DNA of 64,000 nt from Pyxicephalus adspersus. Lineage: Eukaryota; Chordata; Amphibia; Anura; Pyxicephalidae. Made by a program: the position numbers and the translations under genes. The notes under the pieces were generated by a model, which saw nothing but the letters and a program-made list of their open reading frames with translations, was not told where the DNA came from and did no database searches. Where the stretch lies: NCBI RefSeq assembly GCF_032062135.1, contig NC_092869.1, positions 49,009,371 through 49,073,370 on the forward strand, given 5' to 3'. Positions 46,871-58,044 of this stretch are shown piece after piece. The first letter of the stretch is position 1, and each line of letters starts with the position of its first letter.

Positions 46871-48025
46871 TTTAGAGATCCTGCCATAAAAAAACCTAAA
46901 AGACGTTTCTAACCCTTCCACATTATATCCAAAACCTGTAGAGTGTGAATACCTAAAAACAGAAAAGGATTTTTTGTTATTTATATAAAAAATAAAACCT
47001 TTGTGATGTCGCAGCTGCCTAGTGGAGAGCAGCATATGGAAAAGAGTTATTTTCCGCCGCGATGTAATATGTATAGTCACCAAGCAACGACTTGCACCTG
47101 CTTGAAGAAACATCTTGGCTGTGACTATAGACAATGTGGGTGGAGAGGCTCTTTAAAGGTCTCTGTTGTGACTCTTGTCCATTAATCCAGCAAGGTGTAG
47201 CAAATGTTTTACAGTGGAAAGTCGCTGCAGCTCCAGCCAGAATGACCTAACGCATGCTTACAGTCTTGTCTCCTCTGATGACCTAACGCAGGGGGTGGAT
47301 TATGTCAGAAGGGGAGCGGGGGGCTCCTTTCACATCTTACAAGCTGTCCAAGAAGCCGGGATTGTGTGCATGTGTAGGGAAAGGAGAAGGCCTAGGGTAT
47401 GTGGGAGCAAGGAGTAATAAGGTTGTTTCCATATGGAAGGAGAACTTAGCTACAAGTCTCAGTATGTGAGTAATTGCCCCTACGACTGGGCTGTAGAACA
47501 AGCTATTGCCCCAGAGCCGGCATGTGATTGGCTGAAGAGCTGGTTATTATCAGCATGGCAAAGTAGGCAATTGGGTGCCCAATGTCCCCAGTCCCCAAAC
47601 AAAATGGCAGAGGTTGCAAGAAGTTTGGGATGGGGGCAAAGACTGGCCAGTAACTGATAGGTATGGCAAACATTAATAAATTGGTGATAAGGGAATAATT
47701 GATATATCTCCATACAGAGGGGCCCAGACACACCTTTGATCCCATTATAGGGGCCAATGCAGGGGTATTGCAGTTCAAGTCCAGCTGGAGAGTTATTGGC
47801 TTTCCAAACCTTTTCTGTTTAAAATCTAAAACTCTAAAGGCCCTCAGGGGCCCTTCATTCCTGGGGACAATGTGGTTCCAGTGTAGCTGCAGAGCTATAG
47901 GCTTTGAAATGTTTAAATTCTTAAAATCTGAAAACAACAAATGTATGTTGCTTTCTATCCCTTAATATGTAAATGAATGTGTATTTTTACATAAAAGCGA
48001 TGTACGTATCTGAATCTAACCCGGT
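46871..48025. other. Unique DNA with one old duplication
   Basis: Within 47745-47940, two segments about 115 bases apart share GGGGNCAATG, CAGNTCNAGTCCAGCTG-like and TAAAATCTNAAA sequence, an old tandem duplication. No gene was recognised. Confidence 0.4.
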
Positions 48026-48306
48026 ATCAATATATTACAATCTATTATAAATCTATTATGAATCTAATATAAATCTATTATAAATCTATTATTAATCTAT
48101 TATGAATCCAATATAAATCCAATATAAATCTATTATGAATCTAATATAAATCTATTATAAATCTATTATGAATCTAATATAAATCTATTATAAATCTATT
48201 ATTAATCTATTATGAATCCAATATAAATCCAATATAAATCTATTATGAATCTTATATAAATCTATTATAAATCTATTACAATCTATTATAAATCTATTAT
48301 CAATCT
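48026..48306. repeat. AT-rich satellite: 11-bp monomer, 110-bp higher-order unit
   Basis: Monomers are AATCTATTATA, AATCTATTATG, AATCTAATATA and AATCCAATATA. The 110 bases at 48071-48180 (ten monomers) are followed at 48181 by an almost identical block, with the first mismatch about 70 bases in. So the array has a true higher-order period as well as the monomer. Confidence 0.9.
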
Positions 48307-49458
48307 GATGCTCCAAGGTGTGATTTCCTGCCAATAAGCAATAATAAATAGGTTTTTCATGTTTTTTATATTTTTGTCTGTGATTTAACCCACCTGCTTT
48401 CATTAAATTTCTAGGCAGGTTTTTAAAATATTTTTTTTTCATTCAAGCATTTCACTGCTGCAGATAAAATAATTCCTAAATGCATATTTTTTGGAGAACT
48501 TTAAATTTAATAGGATTATATCTGCATCTCTATGCTACCCTGTAAAAAAATAAACCTTCATCTCATTTTGCTATTTTCCCTGGCAGTAAAACAAACAGTT
48601 TCACAATATAAATAAACTGGATTTTTTGTTAAATAGAAATACTTTGTGCGCTACTAAGGGGACCTGCAAATGGGTGACAGGGCATGGAATGCGGGCCTGT
48701 GACACAGTAAAGTTTATCCCCCGCGGGCTGTTTGACCGCACCGACTGCGATAACGTTACAACCTCCTGAATTGTTATTGCTGTGGCAGTCCTAAGCAAAC
48801 TTCAGCTTAATGTTACTGCATTAAAAACATCGAGGCTGCAAGACAGAGCAATCACTGGAGACTTTCAGTGCCATTAATTCTTATTACTCCGGGCCATATG
48901 GCATTTTTAGAGTGAATTAGCAAAGTCTGGGCATTTGCTCACATATATTTAAAATCGTGTTTAATTAAGGAAACGTCAAAATGAGCAGAAAGTTTTCTAT
49001 AGCTTCCAGTGCCAGAGCTGGATGAATCTCGAAATAATACAATGAAATTGTCCATGAGCTGAGATGAATGTGAATTGGATGATTTCCTAAAACAAGAAAT
49101 ATTCCATGTCTATTGGTTGTAAGGATTCAATCTCAGATCCAGGTTGGACAAATATTATCTAAACAGCAGAGCCATGCATATTGGAATGTTGGTGTCCATA
49201 TCTGTACAGCATGGAACAAACTCTATGCAGGAACTTCATGTAATGAAGACTAAACACTGCTACTCTCTCATCTTGTGCAGGGCGGATGGTCATGGATCTG
49301 CCCCCTCCAGTAGTTTTCTATGGGCAGGCTGTGGTGGGAGGGTCTAAAGGGCCCCTCCGTAACCTGTGCTCTGTGCACATGTGCAGAACAGGAATAATGT
49401 CATAGCTACATTTACAAACTCTGCTGTTTCTCGTCTCGTGCCTAAACAACCCGGATTC
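48307..49458. other. Repeat-free interval, possible conserved non-coding DNA
   Basis: No gene or repeat is seen. 48770-49080 is free of recognised repeats and open frames, with motifs such as CCATTAATTCTTATTA, GTGTTTAATTAAGG and AATTAG. Such composition is common in developmental enhancers, but conservation cannot be tested from one sequence. Confidence 0.35.
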
Positions 49459-50875
49459 ATTTTGTTATATCTGTGGCAGTTTCACCATTCCCAGTCAAAG
49501 GGTGAATATCAGCACATTTGTAGTACAAGCCTATTTGGCATATTTCAATGTTAAACTTGGTGATTGGGATAAGTCTTGGGCCCCTCATGGTGTGCAATGT
49601 GTGGAGGGTTTACGGATGTGGCCAAAGGGAACACGTGATAAGATGATATTTGGTGTACCTATGGTTTGGTGAGAGCCAGGAAATCATTTCAGTGAATGTT
49701 ACTTTTGTATAGTGAAAACTTCAGGATATAACAAGAAAAATAAATGTAACATAGAGTATCCTAGTCTACCATCGGCTATACGCCCAGTGGCCCATTTAGT
49801 TGAAATCTCAGTGCCGGTTTTCCTTAAGCTTCCCTCCCTTATAGAACATGATTATGGTGATGAACTAGGTGACAACAATGATGAAGAGTTTGAAATTGAA
49901 GAGGACTCTGTAAGGGATTTGATCAGCATGAGTTGAGTGATTTGGGACTATGGAAGAACTCCTAGCATCAAGACTGCATGAGAAAAACTTACTTGTAAAG
50001 GGAATGAAGGTATCGTACTTTGGAACCAGAGATTTTGCATTTCTGCCGTACTTTATAACTGACAGTGGCTTTGTGTATTGCCATAACATACCTGGTTTAA
50101 TGGAGGAATTGGGAATTCCAATCTATAACTCAACTGAATGGCGACTATTCATCGATAGCTCAAAGCGAAGATTAAAGTGTGTCCTCCTTCACAATGGCAA
50201 TATATTTGGGTCAGTCCCAATCGGCCATTCAGTTTCTCTTTGTGAAGAATATGCAGACATAAAGAGAATCATTGAGTTGTTACAATATCACCAACACCAT
50301 TGGGTCATCTGTGTTGACCATAAAATGTTATGCTTCCTTCTTGGTCAGCAATGATGAAGCCGTTGGTTAAAGCTTTGCCAACTGAAGGAGAATGTTCCAA
50401 GTTCCTCATGTTGGCATTTCCTAGCCGGTCATTTGAAAATATAAAGGCCGGTGAGTTTGATGGTCCACAGATTGGGCAGCAATTTAAAGTTGAACATTTC
50501 ATCAGGACAATGTCAGAAGTGGAAAAGAAAGCTTGGTTATCATTCAAAGCCATTGTCAAGGACTTTCTTGTAAACACATTAACAAATAATTACACAGAAA
50601 TTGTCCAGAAACTCTTGGAGAGATACAAAATGCTTGGTTGCAATATGACCATCAAGGTGCATTTTCTGCATACCCATCTTTATAACTTCCCAGAAAACCT
50701 TGGTGCAGTCAGTGATGAGCAAGGTGAATGATTCCCCCAAGATGTGAAGGTCATGGAAGGACGGTATCAGGGTAGATGGGATGTACATATGATGGCTGAC
50801 TATTGTTGGAGCATCCGGCGGGATTGTCCTAACACTGAACACTCCAGGAAAAGCTAGAAGCGTAAATTTTTACCA
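49459..50875 (+). pseudogene. Broken transposon-like gene, relic 2 (longer copy)
   Basis: The first block is LNNPDSFCYICGSFTI (about 49442-49490; CYIC is a CxxC pair). AYLAYFNVKLGDWDKSWAPH (to about 49588) and FGVPMVW follow, then a TGA stop, then NHFSECYFC (near 49700) and PSLPSAIRPVAHL. An acidic stretch DYGDELGDNNDEEFEIEED (49850-49905) leads, after a frameshift, to LLASRLHEKNLL. Next are YFGTRDFAFLPYFITDSGF, IPGLMEELG, WRLFIDSSKRRLKCVLLHNG, IPIGHSVSL and HHWVICVDHKMLCFLLGQQ. After a deletion come MKPLVKAL, GEFDGPQIGQQ, LGCNMTIKVHFLHTHL, FPENLGAVSDEQGE and YQGRWDVHMMADYCWSIRRD. It ends near KRKFLP (50870). The order matches relic 1 at 4401-5262. FIDSSKR and ICVD are candidate acidic catalytic residues of a DDE-type enzyme (inference). 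At least three stops or frameshifts and the internal deletion make it dead. Confidence 0.78.
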
Positions 50876-51186
50876 TAACTGTACTGTTTTACTGTAAAAA
50901 AATGTCATAGAGTAACAATAAATCCTTTGTATGAACAAAAGAAATTTAAACAAACAGTACATTCAAGTTATTATTTCATTATTTTTTCATTGTATGTAAA
51001 ATTTGTATGTTTTTTGACAAATATGGAGGGTACCCTGTATCGTAAAAACTGGATATGATAGTAAAAATCTGGGGTCATTTCTGGATTCTCCACCCAAAAA
51101 TTAGTAAAAAAACAAATTTAAGATCTAACTCAACAAAAAATGCGTTCCCCGGTGTAATTAGACTGAGTTTTCTGCATCATCAATGA
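50876..51186. other. AT-rich 3' flank of relic 2
   Basis: A, T-rich sequence with AATAAA at about 50918. TCATTTCTGGATTCTCCACC near 51075 has an inverse partner (GCTGATTCCAGAAATCA, near 4230) in the 5' flank of relic 1. CTCAACAAAAAATGCGTT is at 51129-51146. These may be the transposon's terminal regions. Confidence 0.4.
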
Positions 51187-51560
51187 TACCCTACACCTAC
51201 ACCTACCCTACACCTACCCTACACCTACACCTACCCCTACCCCACACCTACCCCTACCGTACACCTACCCCTTCCTTACACCTACACCTACACCTACCCT
51301 ACACCTACCCCTTCCCTACACCTACCCCTACCCTACACCTACCCCTTCCTTACACCTACACCTACCCTACACCTACCCCTACCGTACACCTACCCCTACC
51401 GTACACCTACCCCTTCCTTACACCTACAACCTACACCTACCCTACACCTACCCCTACCGTACACCTACCCCTACCGTACACCTACCCCTTCCTTACACCT
51501 ACACCTACCCTACACCTACCCCTTCCCTACACCTACCCCTACCCTACACCTCCCCCTACA
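51187..51560. repeat. CCTACA/CCTACC hexamer array with about 70-77 bp higher-order period
   Basis: The array is built from CCTACA, CCTACC and CCTTCC-type hexamers. CCTTCCTTACACCTAC recurs at about 51270, 51343, 51411 and 51488. Several hexamers differ from the vertebrate telomere unit CCCTAA by one base (CCCTAC), but no true CCCTAA is present. A 196-codon open frame across it is an artefact. Confidence 0.88.
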
Positions 51561-53370
51561 GACTGGCTACAGAAACCTAGAGGAGAGGGCGGATACAAGA
51601 CCAGACTCCATGCAGAACAAGCGAGAGCGGCGGTGACTGGACTTTATGACAGGACGCTTAAGGGAAACATTTCACAATGGATTAATGCTCAGATATGTAA
51701 GAAATACACAAAACACACCAAAATTCAGGAAGAGCACTCAAGGCTTCTTTTAATGATGTTTGTCCAAAGTTGAGGTCCATGGCCCTGCATACAAACAGAA
51801 GATTCTTAGTCTTGGTACCATTAGGCCCAGCAAGGTTTTTCCAACAGCTGCGTGTTTGTGATCTCTGGCATAGCCATCTACGAAGCAAAGAAAAATCAGA
51901 AATTCTCTCCGGGCTCTTTAAAGTCACCTACAATAAGAGCTGAGCATGATGTCATTCCTTACCTCATGTGCCGGATATGTATAGAATCACATGAAGGTGG
52001 CTGGAATGGCTTTCCATCTAAGCCGGCATTGTTGGCAAAGTGATTTGTATACGGCAGATAGCTGTATGTAACAAAGTGTTCTCCACACACGGTAATATAC
52101 TTCAAAGGCCCCGAAATTTGTTTTATTTAAAAACTTCATCGCCAACACAAGATTGCATGTATGGTTCATTGAAGGCATTCCCATAAGTCTTAAGGAACGT
52201 CAAGCTGGGCCATAAATCACGCAAACCGTATAGGGTACCGTTTGTTGATTTAGGTATGAAATATGCTTTTTTAATGTTGTCTTTTTGCCTACCTGTAGGT
52301 TCTCAAGAAGTTTTTATGTTGCAGTGAGAAACAGCAATTCCTCCCCCCCTCAGTAAATCACAAACTTGACTACGCTTTCCAAAAAGACTTGGATTCCTCA
52401 TTTTTTTTTAATGTCCTGAAGATCTACCATCACTTATCACAGGGAGAACATAAGATGTCCCATGTTTCAAGTTCATTGTGAAGATTTACAATGAAAGGGG
52501 TCAACCCATACCCTAAGGTTTTTAGCTCATGACGACTGTGAGAATATATTTCTCCTACTAGCACAATAAATCAAGGAGGTCTCCCAGCTCCGTCCAATCA
52601 TTATTATTGTCTAGAGGCATTGATGCATGGCCGTCTATTTTCAGCAAAGGGAAAAAAAAGGGGAGTCTGCTATTACTCCATGTTCTGTGAACACAACTGT
52701 AACCCTTTGAAGTTTTTGGCTAAAACAGAAAATAGTAATGAACAGATTTAGACAGCAAGTGGAATCATATGGTCATCTCCGAATGTCACCCTAAAAACAA
52801 TACCAATGTGCTGAAGTCCACTTGAGTAACCTCAAAGTTGATGTAAACCTAATAAAATCTTGTAAGGAAATCCTGTGACTTCTAGCATTGGGATGTGAGT
52901 GTAAAAAAAGTGGAACTATTGCTAATAATGCAGAACTGAATTAATTGAAATAGTTTTGTTCATGAAATCACATAACTTAAAATATCCCCAAAAAATATAG
53001 ACGAGTATGACCTCACAATTTGATGCCCTGTCTAAACCTACTTGTTGGATCACAAAACAGCGTCCCTTCCAACAGAAACAGTTCTACATGTTATGTATCA
53101 CAAATGCCTTGATGGTATTTACTTCTATGGTATTCAATAAAGCTGATTTTGGAAAAAATAAATAAATGTGATAGTTATGATATGATAGTGAGGGCAATTC
53201 CTTATTTACTCCACATTGTCATAATCATTGGACATTTGGCAATTTAAACTGGAATTTGTTATCATATCCCACTCTTGTGTGCAAGTGACTTCATAATATC
53301 CCCTGATCCACCCTTATAGCGCATTACCTTCTTCCCCTGTAATATTGTCCCCAGGTATCATTGTTCTTTA
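51561..53370. other. No recognisable gene
   Basis: 51565-51650 shares GGATACAAGACCA and neighbouring similarity with 11490-11580, so the two may be one old repeat. The rest is unique-looking AT-rich sequence. Confidence 0.4.
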
Positions 53371-53615
53371 TAAAGTTACATAGTAAGTTAGGTTGAAAAA
53401 AAAGACATAAGTCCATCAAGTACCGCCATAAGGGAAATAAACATATCTCAGATATAAAACCCTAGAAACATAATTACATAGTTGACCCAGAGGAAGGCAA
53501 AAAACCCCGGGTACAATTTGCTCCAAAAAGAGAAAAAATTCCTTCCTGATCCCATGAGGCAATCAGATGTTCCCTGGATCCACACAACAGTCTCTGTTAT
53601 TCTTTCTGTTGCTAT
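53371..53615 (-). mobile_element. CR1/L2-type LINE, 3' UTR only
   Basis: On the minus strand: AACAGAGACTGTTG, GATCCAGGGAACATCTGATT, GCCTCATGGGATCAGGAAGG, AATTTTTTCTC, GCCTTCCTCTGG, GGGTTTTATATCTGAGATAT and TGATGGACTTATGTC with a TTTTTTTCAACC end. This is the same tail that follows the coding part at 59930-60765, but here the tail is complete and the coding part absent, as expected for strong 5' truncation. Confidence 0.82.
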
Positions 53616-55136
53616 TTTAGAACAATACCCTTTGAATCTTTATATACTATGTTACTTTTGGACCAGGCTCCCTGAAATCCAACTGGCAACTGCTAGACCC
53701 CACTTCTACCTATAAGCGACGTTCAAGTGATCTGCGGGGCAACAATTTTAAGGGGCGATTTAGTTTGATTCACATTCCAGTATTAGAAGGTGGCCTGCCC
53801 CTTCTTGCACCTTTTTGTTGACCTGGAAGCCTTCTATTAAAGTTATGGCAAAAAAAAGAATAAAGAGCTTGACAAGTTGGGTCAACTATTGACCATGCTA
53901 GTAATAGCCACATATTGGAATGCCCCAGTACATTGGGCCTGGAAGATTCAAAAACATCTACAACCCACATACCAGGTTCTTGTACCATGTCACCAATGTT
54001 CTTTAAAGTGAACTTCTATCTGCAGATGGGGTGGAGACCCTAATGACAGCATCCAGCCAGAAACTGGGTAATTCCAATCTAAGAGATGTACGCAGTCCAT
54101 GTAGATGCCACAAACCTATACTATTCAGCCATTTCAGAGACACATTCCTCTAAGGCAGCTCCTAAACTCTGACATCTTCTATCCATTCAGAATACGTACC
54201 CACAGGACAAGTGAATGGGTGATGAATTATCAAAAGGGAAGGTCTTTAAAAGATTTTATTCTGAGCTCTAGCTGTTACAGAGAACATCACTTATTTTACG
54301 TCTGGAATGTATTTAGCTAAACTTTCTTGCGTTCACTTTAGTTTGAAGCAACTTGTCTGAGCCCCGGTTCTCCGGCTGCCCACCTTAATATATCTGCGGG
54401 TTGCCTGCACATGGATGAGATCAGAAGAATCTGGTGACTGTAATATCATGTTATTGGACAAATCACACATTTCCCAGCCAGAATTTGGAGAATTGTCTGA
54501 TCCCTGAATCATGCACATTGTTCTGGGTTCATGAACTGAATGGTTATCCTCAGACCGGACTACGTGCAAACAAATTCAGGAACATCAAAAATGTGTTATT
54601 GGCTGGAAAAAAGGTGGAATTTTGGTAATATTACACTCGTCCCTGATGGGTACCTTTCTTTTTCTCTGTACTCCTAAAAGATGACACGAGTGTAACAGCT
54701 TTGAAGTACAGGAGTAGCTGGAAGAACAACAATCAAGTTTGCAGGACAGACGGAGTCGTAGCTGGGTGATTAGGAAAGGGGAACCGTTGGGTCAGCTCCC
54801 TACAGGTATAAACAGATGTTAGTGCTGTTTCACAGCTGTTTAATATGATATCAACTCAAAGAATTTCTTCTGTTTTTATAAAAGCGAGAGAAAAAAAATA
54901 CTCAGACAGCAAATTTTTTGGTCATTCAAATACTCTTACTGAATGACATCTGTTTTTTGTGCTGCTTATTTAAGCAATCTTGGAAACACGTCTGCCAAGG
55001 ATAGTAACTGAAAACTGTTAGCTGGCTATACGTGAAGCTCTGTACGGAACTCGGCTAAACGTAGGGAGAACAATGATGTTAGACACATGAAGGCCCACGC
55101 GGCCTCTTTGCATTCACTTTGCACCTTCTCCTTCTT
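53616..55136. other. No recognisable gene
   Basis: 54880-55130 is repeat-free and of mixed composition; a regulatory role is possible but untested. Other short open frames have no recognised motif. Confidence 0.4.
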
Positions 55137-55555
55137 GTTGTTGGTAATTGAAGTGATGTCTAATGAATGGTTGGGCTACATTAATATTACTGAATACATC
55201 TGGGCCACCCAAAAAAAATAAAATAACGACTTCTTGGGTTTAAAGGTCTACACAACCATATCACCATGGTGGCTTCCTTTTTTGTTATTGTTAATTAATA
55301 TAGTGATGAAACCATTTTATAATGAAAGGATAGGCTACAATAAAATTGCTAAATATATTTGGTCAACCAAAAAAAAGAATTTGGCTTCCTGGGTTTGAAA
55401 GGCCATCAACATGATCCCATCACCATGGGTGCTTCTTATCTTGTCATTGTAGATTATTGGCTACATACTGAATTTATTGGATACATTACTGAATACATTT
55501 GGTCCACCAATTAAAAATAAATCATACCCATGTTGGCTCCCAATGTTTTCTCAGT
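55137..55555. repeat. About 150-bp degenerate triplication
   Basis: Three successive segments share GGCTACAWTAA-like, TACTGAATACATTTGGTCCA, a CCAAAAAAAA run, CTTCCTGGGTTTGAAAGG, ATCACCATGGTGGCTTC and TTGTTATTG in the same order. They run at about 55140-55290, 55291-55450 and 55451-55555, the last one partial. Divergence is high. Confidence 0.7.
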
Positions 55556-55744
55556 TTATCTTTCTATTTTGTGAATTCACAGGAGGAAACAGCAATATAA
55601 CTTTTTTTTTTTTGACCAGATCCATTTTTTAATACGACTTTCATTCAGTCACCACAAGAAGAATGTCTTATCCTCATATACAATATAAAACATCTGCTAC
55701 ACCAAACTGCACAGGCATCATTACAGCAAATTATTTCATCTCAT

Positions 55745-55945
55745 AAGAGGTAGTTAGCGTTTTCCTCTGCTTCCCAGGGATTGCATTACTTTCCGGACTG
55801 TTCCAACACGTGTAAGATTAGTGAAAGTAGTTTTAACAGCTCTGGTGATGGATCTGGGATCTTGATTCCTAATCCTTGATATATCTCCATGATGTTGGGC
55901 TCCTTTGTGTTCCTTAACTGACTGGATGTCCTGGCTCTTCTCCAT
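55745..55945 (-). pseudogene. Possible Tc1-like transposase N-terminus
   Basis: A 63-codon open frame starts MEKSQDIQ and contains GDISRI and SITRAVKTTFTNL, ending GTVRKVMQSLGSRGKR. The layout (MEKS/MGKS start, helix-turn-helix stretch, then GTV and a basic end) recalls the DNA-binding end of Tc1-like transposases, where GTVxxLPRSGRPRK is usual. No catalytic part follows. The match is weak. Confidence 0.3.
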
Positions 55946-57058
55946 AGATGATAATCAGGACAAGTACAATACCTGGTCTTGAGTCTACATTTTCATCCAT
56001 CTGCGGTTCCTTCACAAAGAATTCATTTCTGAGGGGGTCTTCGTAGGAGATAGATCAAGACCTTTGGGCTTTTATTTAATCCCCTACTCTGTTTTTGTGT
56101 TTTTGACTGAGGGAATATTTCCAGGCCTTAATCTTCAGCCTGTAATAGAGGAAATGAATATTCATATGACATCTTAAGCACCGTGAGCAGTGGATTCGTT
56201 ATCTAAAGCCTCATTTATTACATTCTGATGACATCGGAACACCCGCGATCAAAGACACAATAAAAAAAAGAATGTTCATAAAGCTTTGATAACTTTTCAG
56301 ACTGAGAAGAACAGAACCCGAGATTAAACTAATACATTTAAAGGGTTGTATAGGGTTTTAAAGAGAACTTACCATTAAGGAAAGGCGAAACTTTCTTAGA
56401 CCTGAACCCTGGGAAAATAAACGCGAAATACAAATATATGAATTGTCTTACCTGCCAAAAGATTTGTAATTCTTTTCAGTTAGCCTTGAGTTCCAGACAA
56501 CCATGTCAAACACCACAGCCAGGACCTTTGGTGCATTTAAACAATACAATGTGTTGAGGACCTGCCTCCTCGGCTACAGGTTTGGTGCCAACGTCATTCC
56601 TTGCTTTCTACATTCTGGAAACCTGTTTTGGGTTGCATCTTATTCAAGACACCTGTCATGTTATGAAGTGGGCTGTCTTTACTCCAACAGGTGCCCATTC
56701 TAGCACAGTGCACCCACTACCAGAATATGACTGTGCCAGGGTTTACAAAAGTGAATTATTTGTGCATACCAATCTCCAGGGATACAAAAAAACTTTTACC
56801 TTCCATTCCTGGGCACAACCTATAAGCCACATTACCTACCTACAAGTCCATGTACCATGACATGCTAGGTCCTAGGGCTTCTTTCCTATTGTCCATGTTT
56901 TGGGGGGGTCTGGTACATAGCGCCTACCTTGCTCACTAGTGACATGGGCACTGCCCATTGGAAGGGTCTCTGCCAGGGTTCTTGTTCAGTCCATAAATTT
57001 GGCCTAAACCCAAGTACTAAAGTTATGGAAATAAATTCCAATATTGCCGTGGGGATGT
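55946..57058. other. No recognisable gene
   Basis: Unique-looking. 56160-56330 is repeat-free. Open frames at 56503-56860 have no recognised motif. Confidence 0.4.
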
Positions 57059-57350
57059 GATATTATTATCTTTTATTTATTTAGCACAGGCATATTGTGC
57101 AGGAGTTTACAAAGAACTTCAGCGGAGCTTACAATTGATTGGCTCTACCATAGTCATTATTACAATCTAAGGGCAATTTTTTTAGCAGGGGGGAATTAAC
57201 GTAAGTGGAATGTGGGAGGAAACTGGAATGCCTACAGGAAACCCACCTAAACACGGGGAATACATACAGACTTTAAATGTTGTCCTGTTTGAAATTCAAA
57301 CCTAAGACTGGAGCACTGCAAAGACAAGAGTGCTGGCCACCGAGCCGCCA
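57059..57350 (-). repeat. tRNA-derived SINE, minus strand, nearly complete
   Basis: Read on the minus strand: TGGCGGCTCGGTGGCCAGCA (A-box-like), AGGTTTGAATTTC (B-box-like, about 57290-57305), TCTGTATGTATTCCCCGTGT, GGTTTCCTGTAGG, TTTCCTCCCACATTCC, GACTATGGTAGAGCC, TTGTAAGCTCC and a TAATAATA end. The whole family order is preserved, at higher divergence than the copy at 26454-26793. Confidence 0.75.
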
Positions 57351-58044
57351 TCTTTATCCTTGGGAGCAGCAGAAGAGGCATCATGGTGCGTCCATTATCA
57401 ATGGATTTAGATTTATTTTTCTGGATAAAAAAATCAACTATCATTTCCAGTATTTCAAGGAGGAACCACAGAAAGCAAAAATTTCCAAGTTGGCCTTTAG
57501 TTTTGAGTTCTCATGTATAATTCGCTCATGGAAAAATAATAACATATAACAATATTAAATTTGAAAACATCATTTAGTAATCACGTATAAATAAGAACAT
57601 GATGTCACTTTCATAGAAACCGCTATGTTTGCCTTTCAGCTGTCCATCAGGACATAGAAGTGACATGTATCCTGTTAGTGGCAGACATGGATCTGGGTAT
57701 GTTTTGTCTTTCTGTTAGAATAATATATTCCTACGTTCCCCAGGGATATCAGATATATAACCCTCCACCTATACCACCAACCTCGTCTCCTGTTTTCCCC
57801 ATTCTGTTCTAAATTCTGAGATAACCTTATCAATTATGTAGAAAGACAGGAGATTTGCTTGTTCATATCACTTTCACACCTAAAAAGTTCCTAAAAGTTT
57901 ATTACTTTAAGATTGACCCACACTTTATATTACAAAAATAATGATGCAGCTGATTAGCTGATTTAAAACTCAGTCTGCATGACCTAAAAAATGTAACAAA
58001 TGTAAAAAAGTTGTAAAAATACGGATTCCATAAAGTCATTTGGT
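57351..58044. other. No recognisable feature
   Basis: AT-rich unique-looking sequence with no gene or array. Confidence 0.45.

Noticed and set aside
51187..51560. Array considered as a true interstitial telomere
   Set aside because: No CCCTAA hexamers occur; only one-base variants and a distinct higher-order period.
51183..51773. 196-codon open frame
   Set aside because: It is the translation of the CCTACA/CCTACC array (a PTP/YTY low-complexity peptide).
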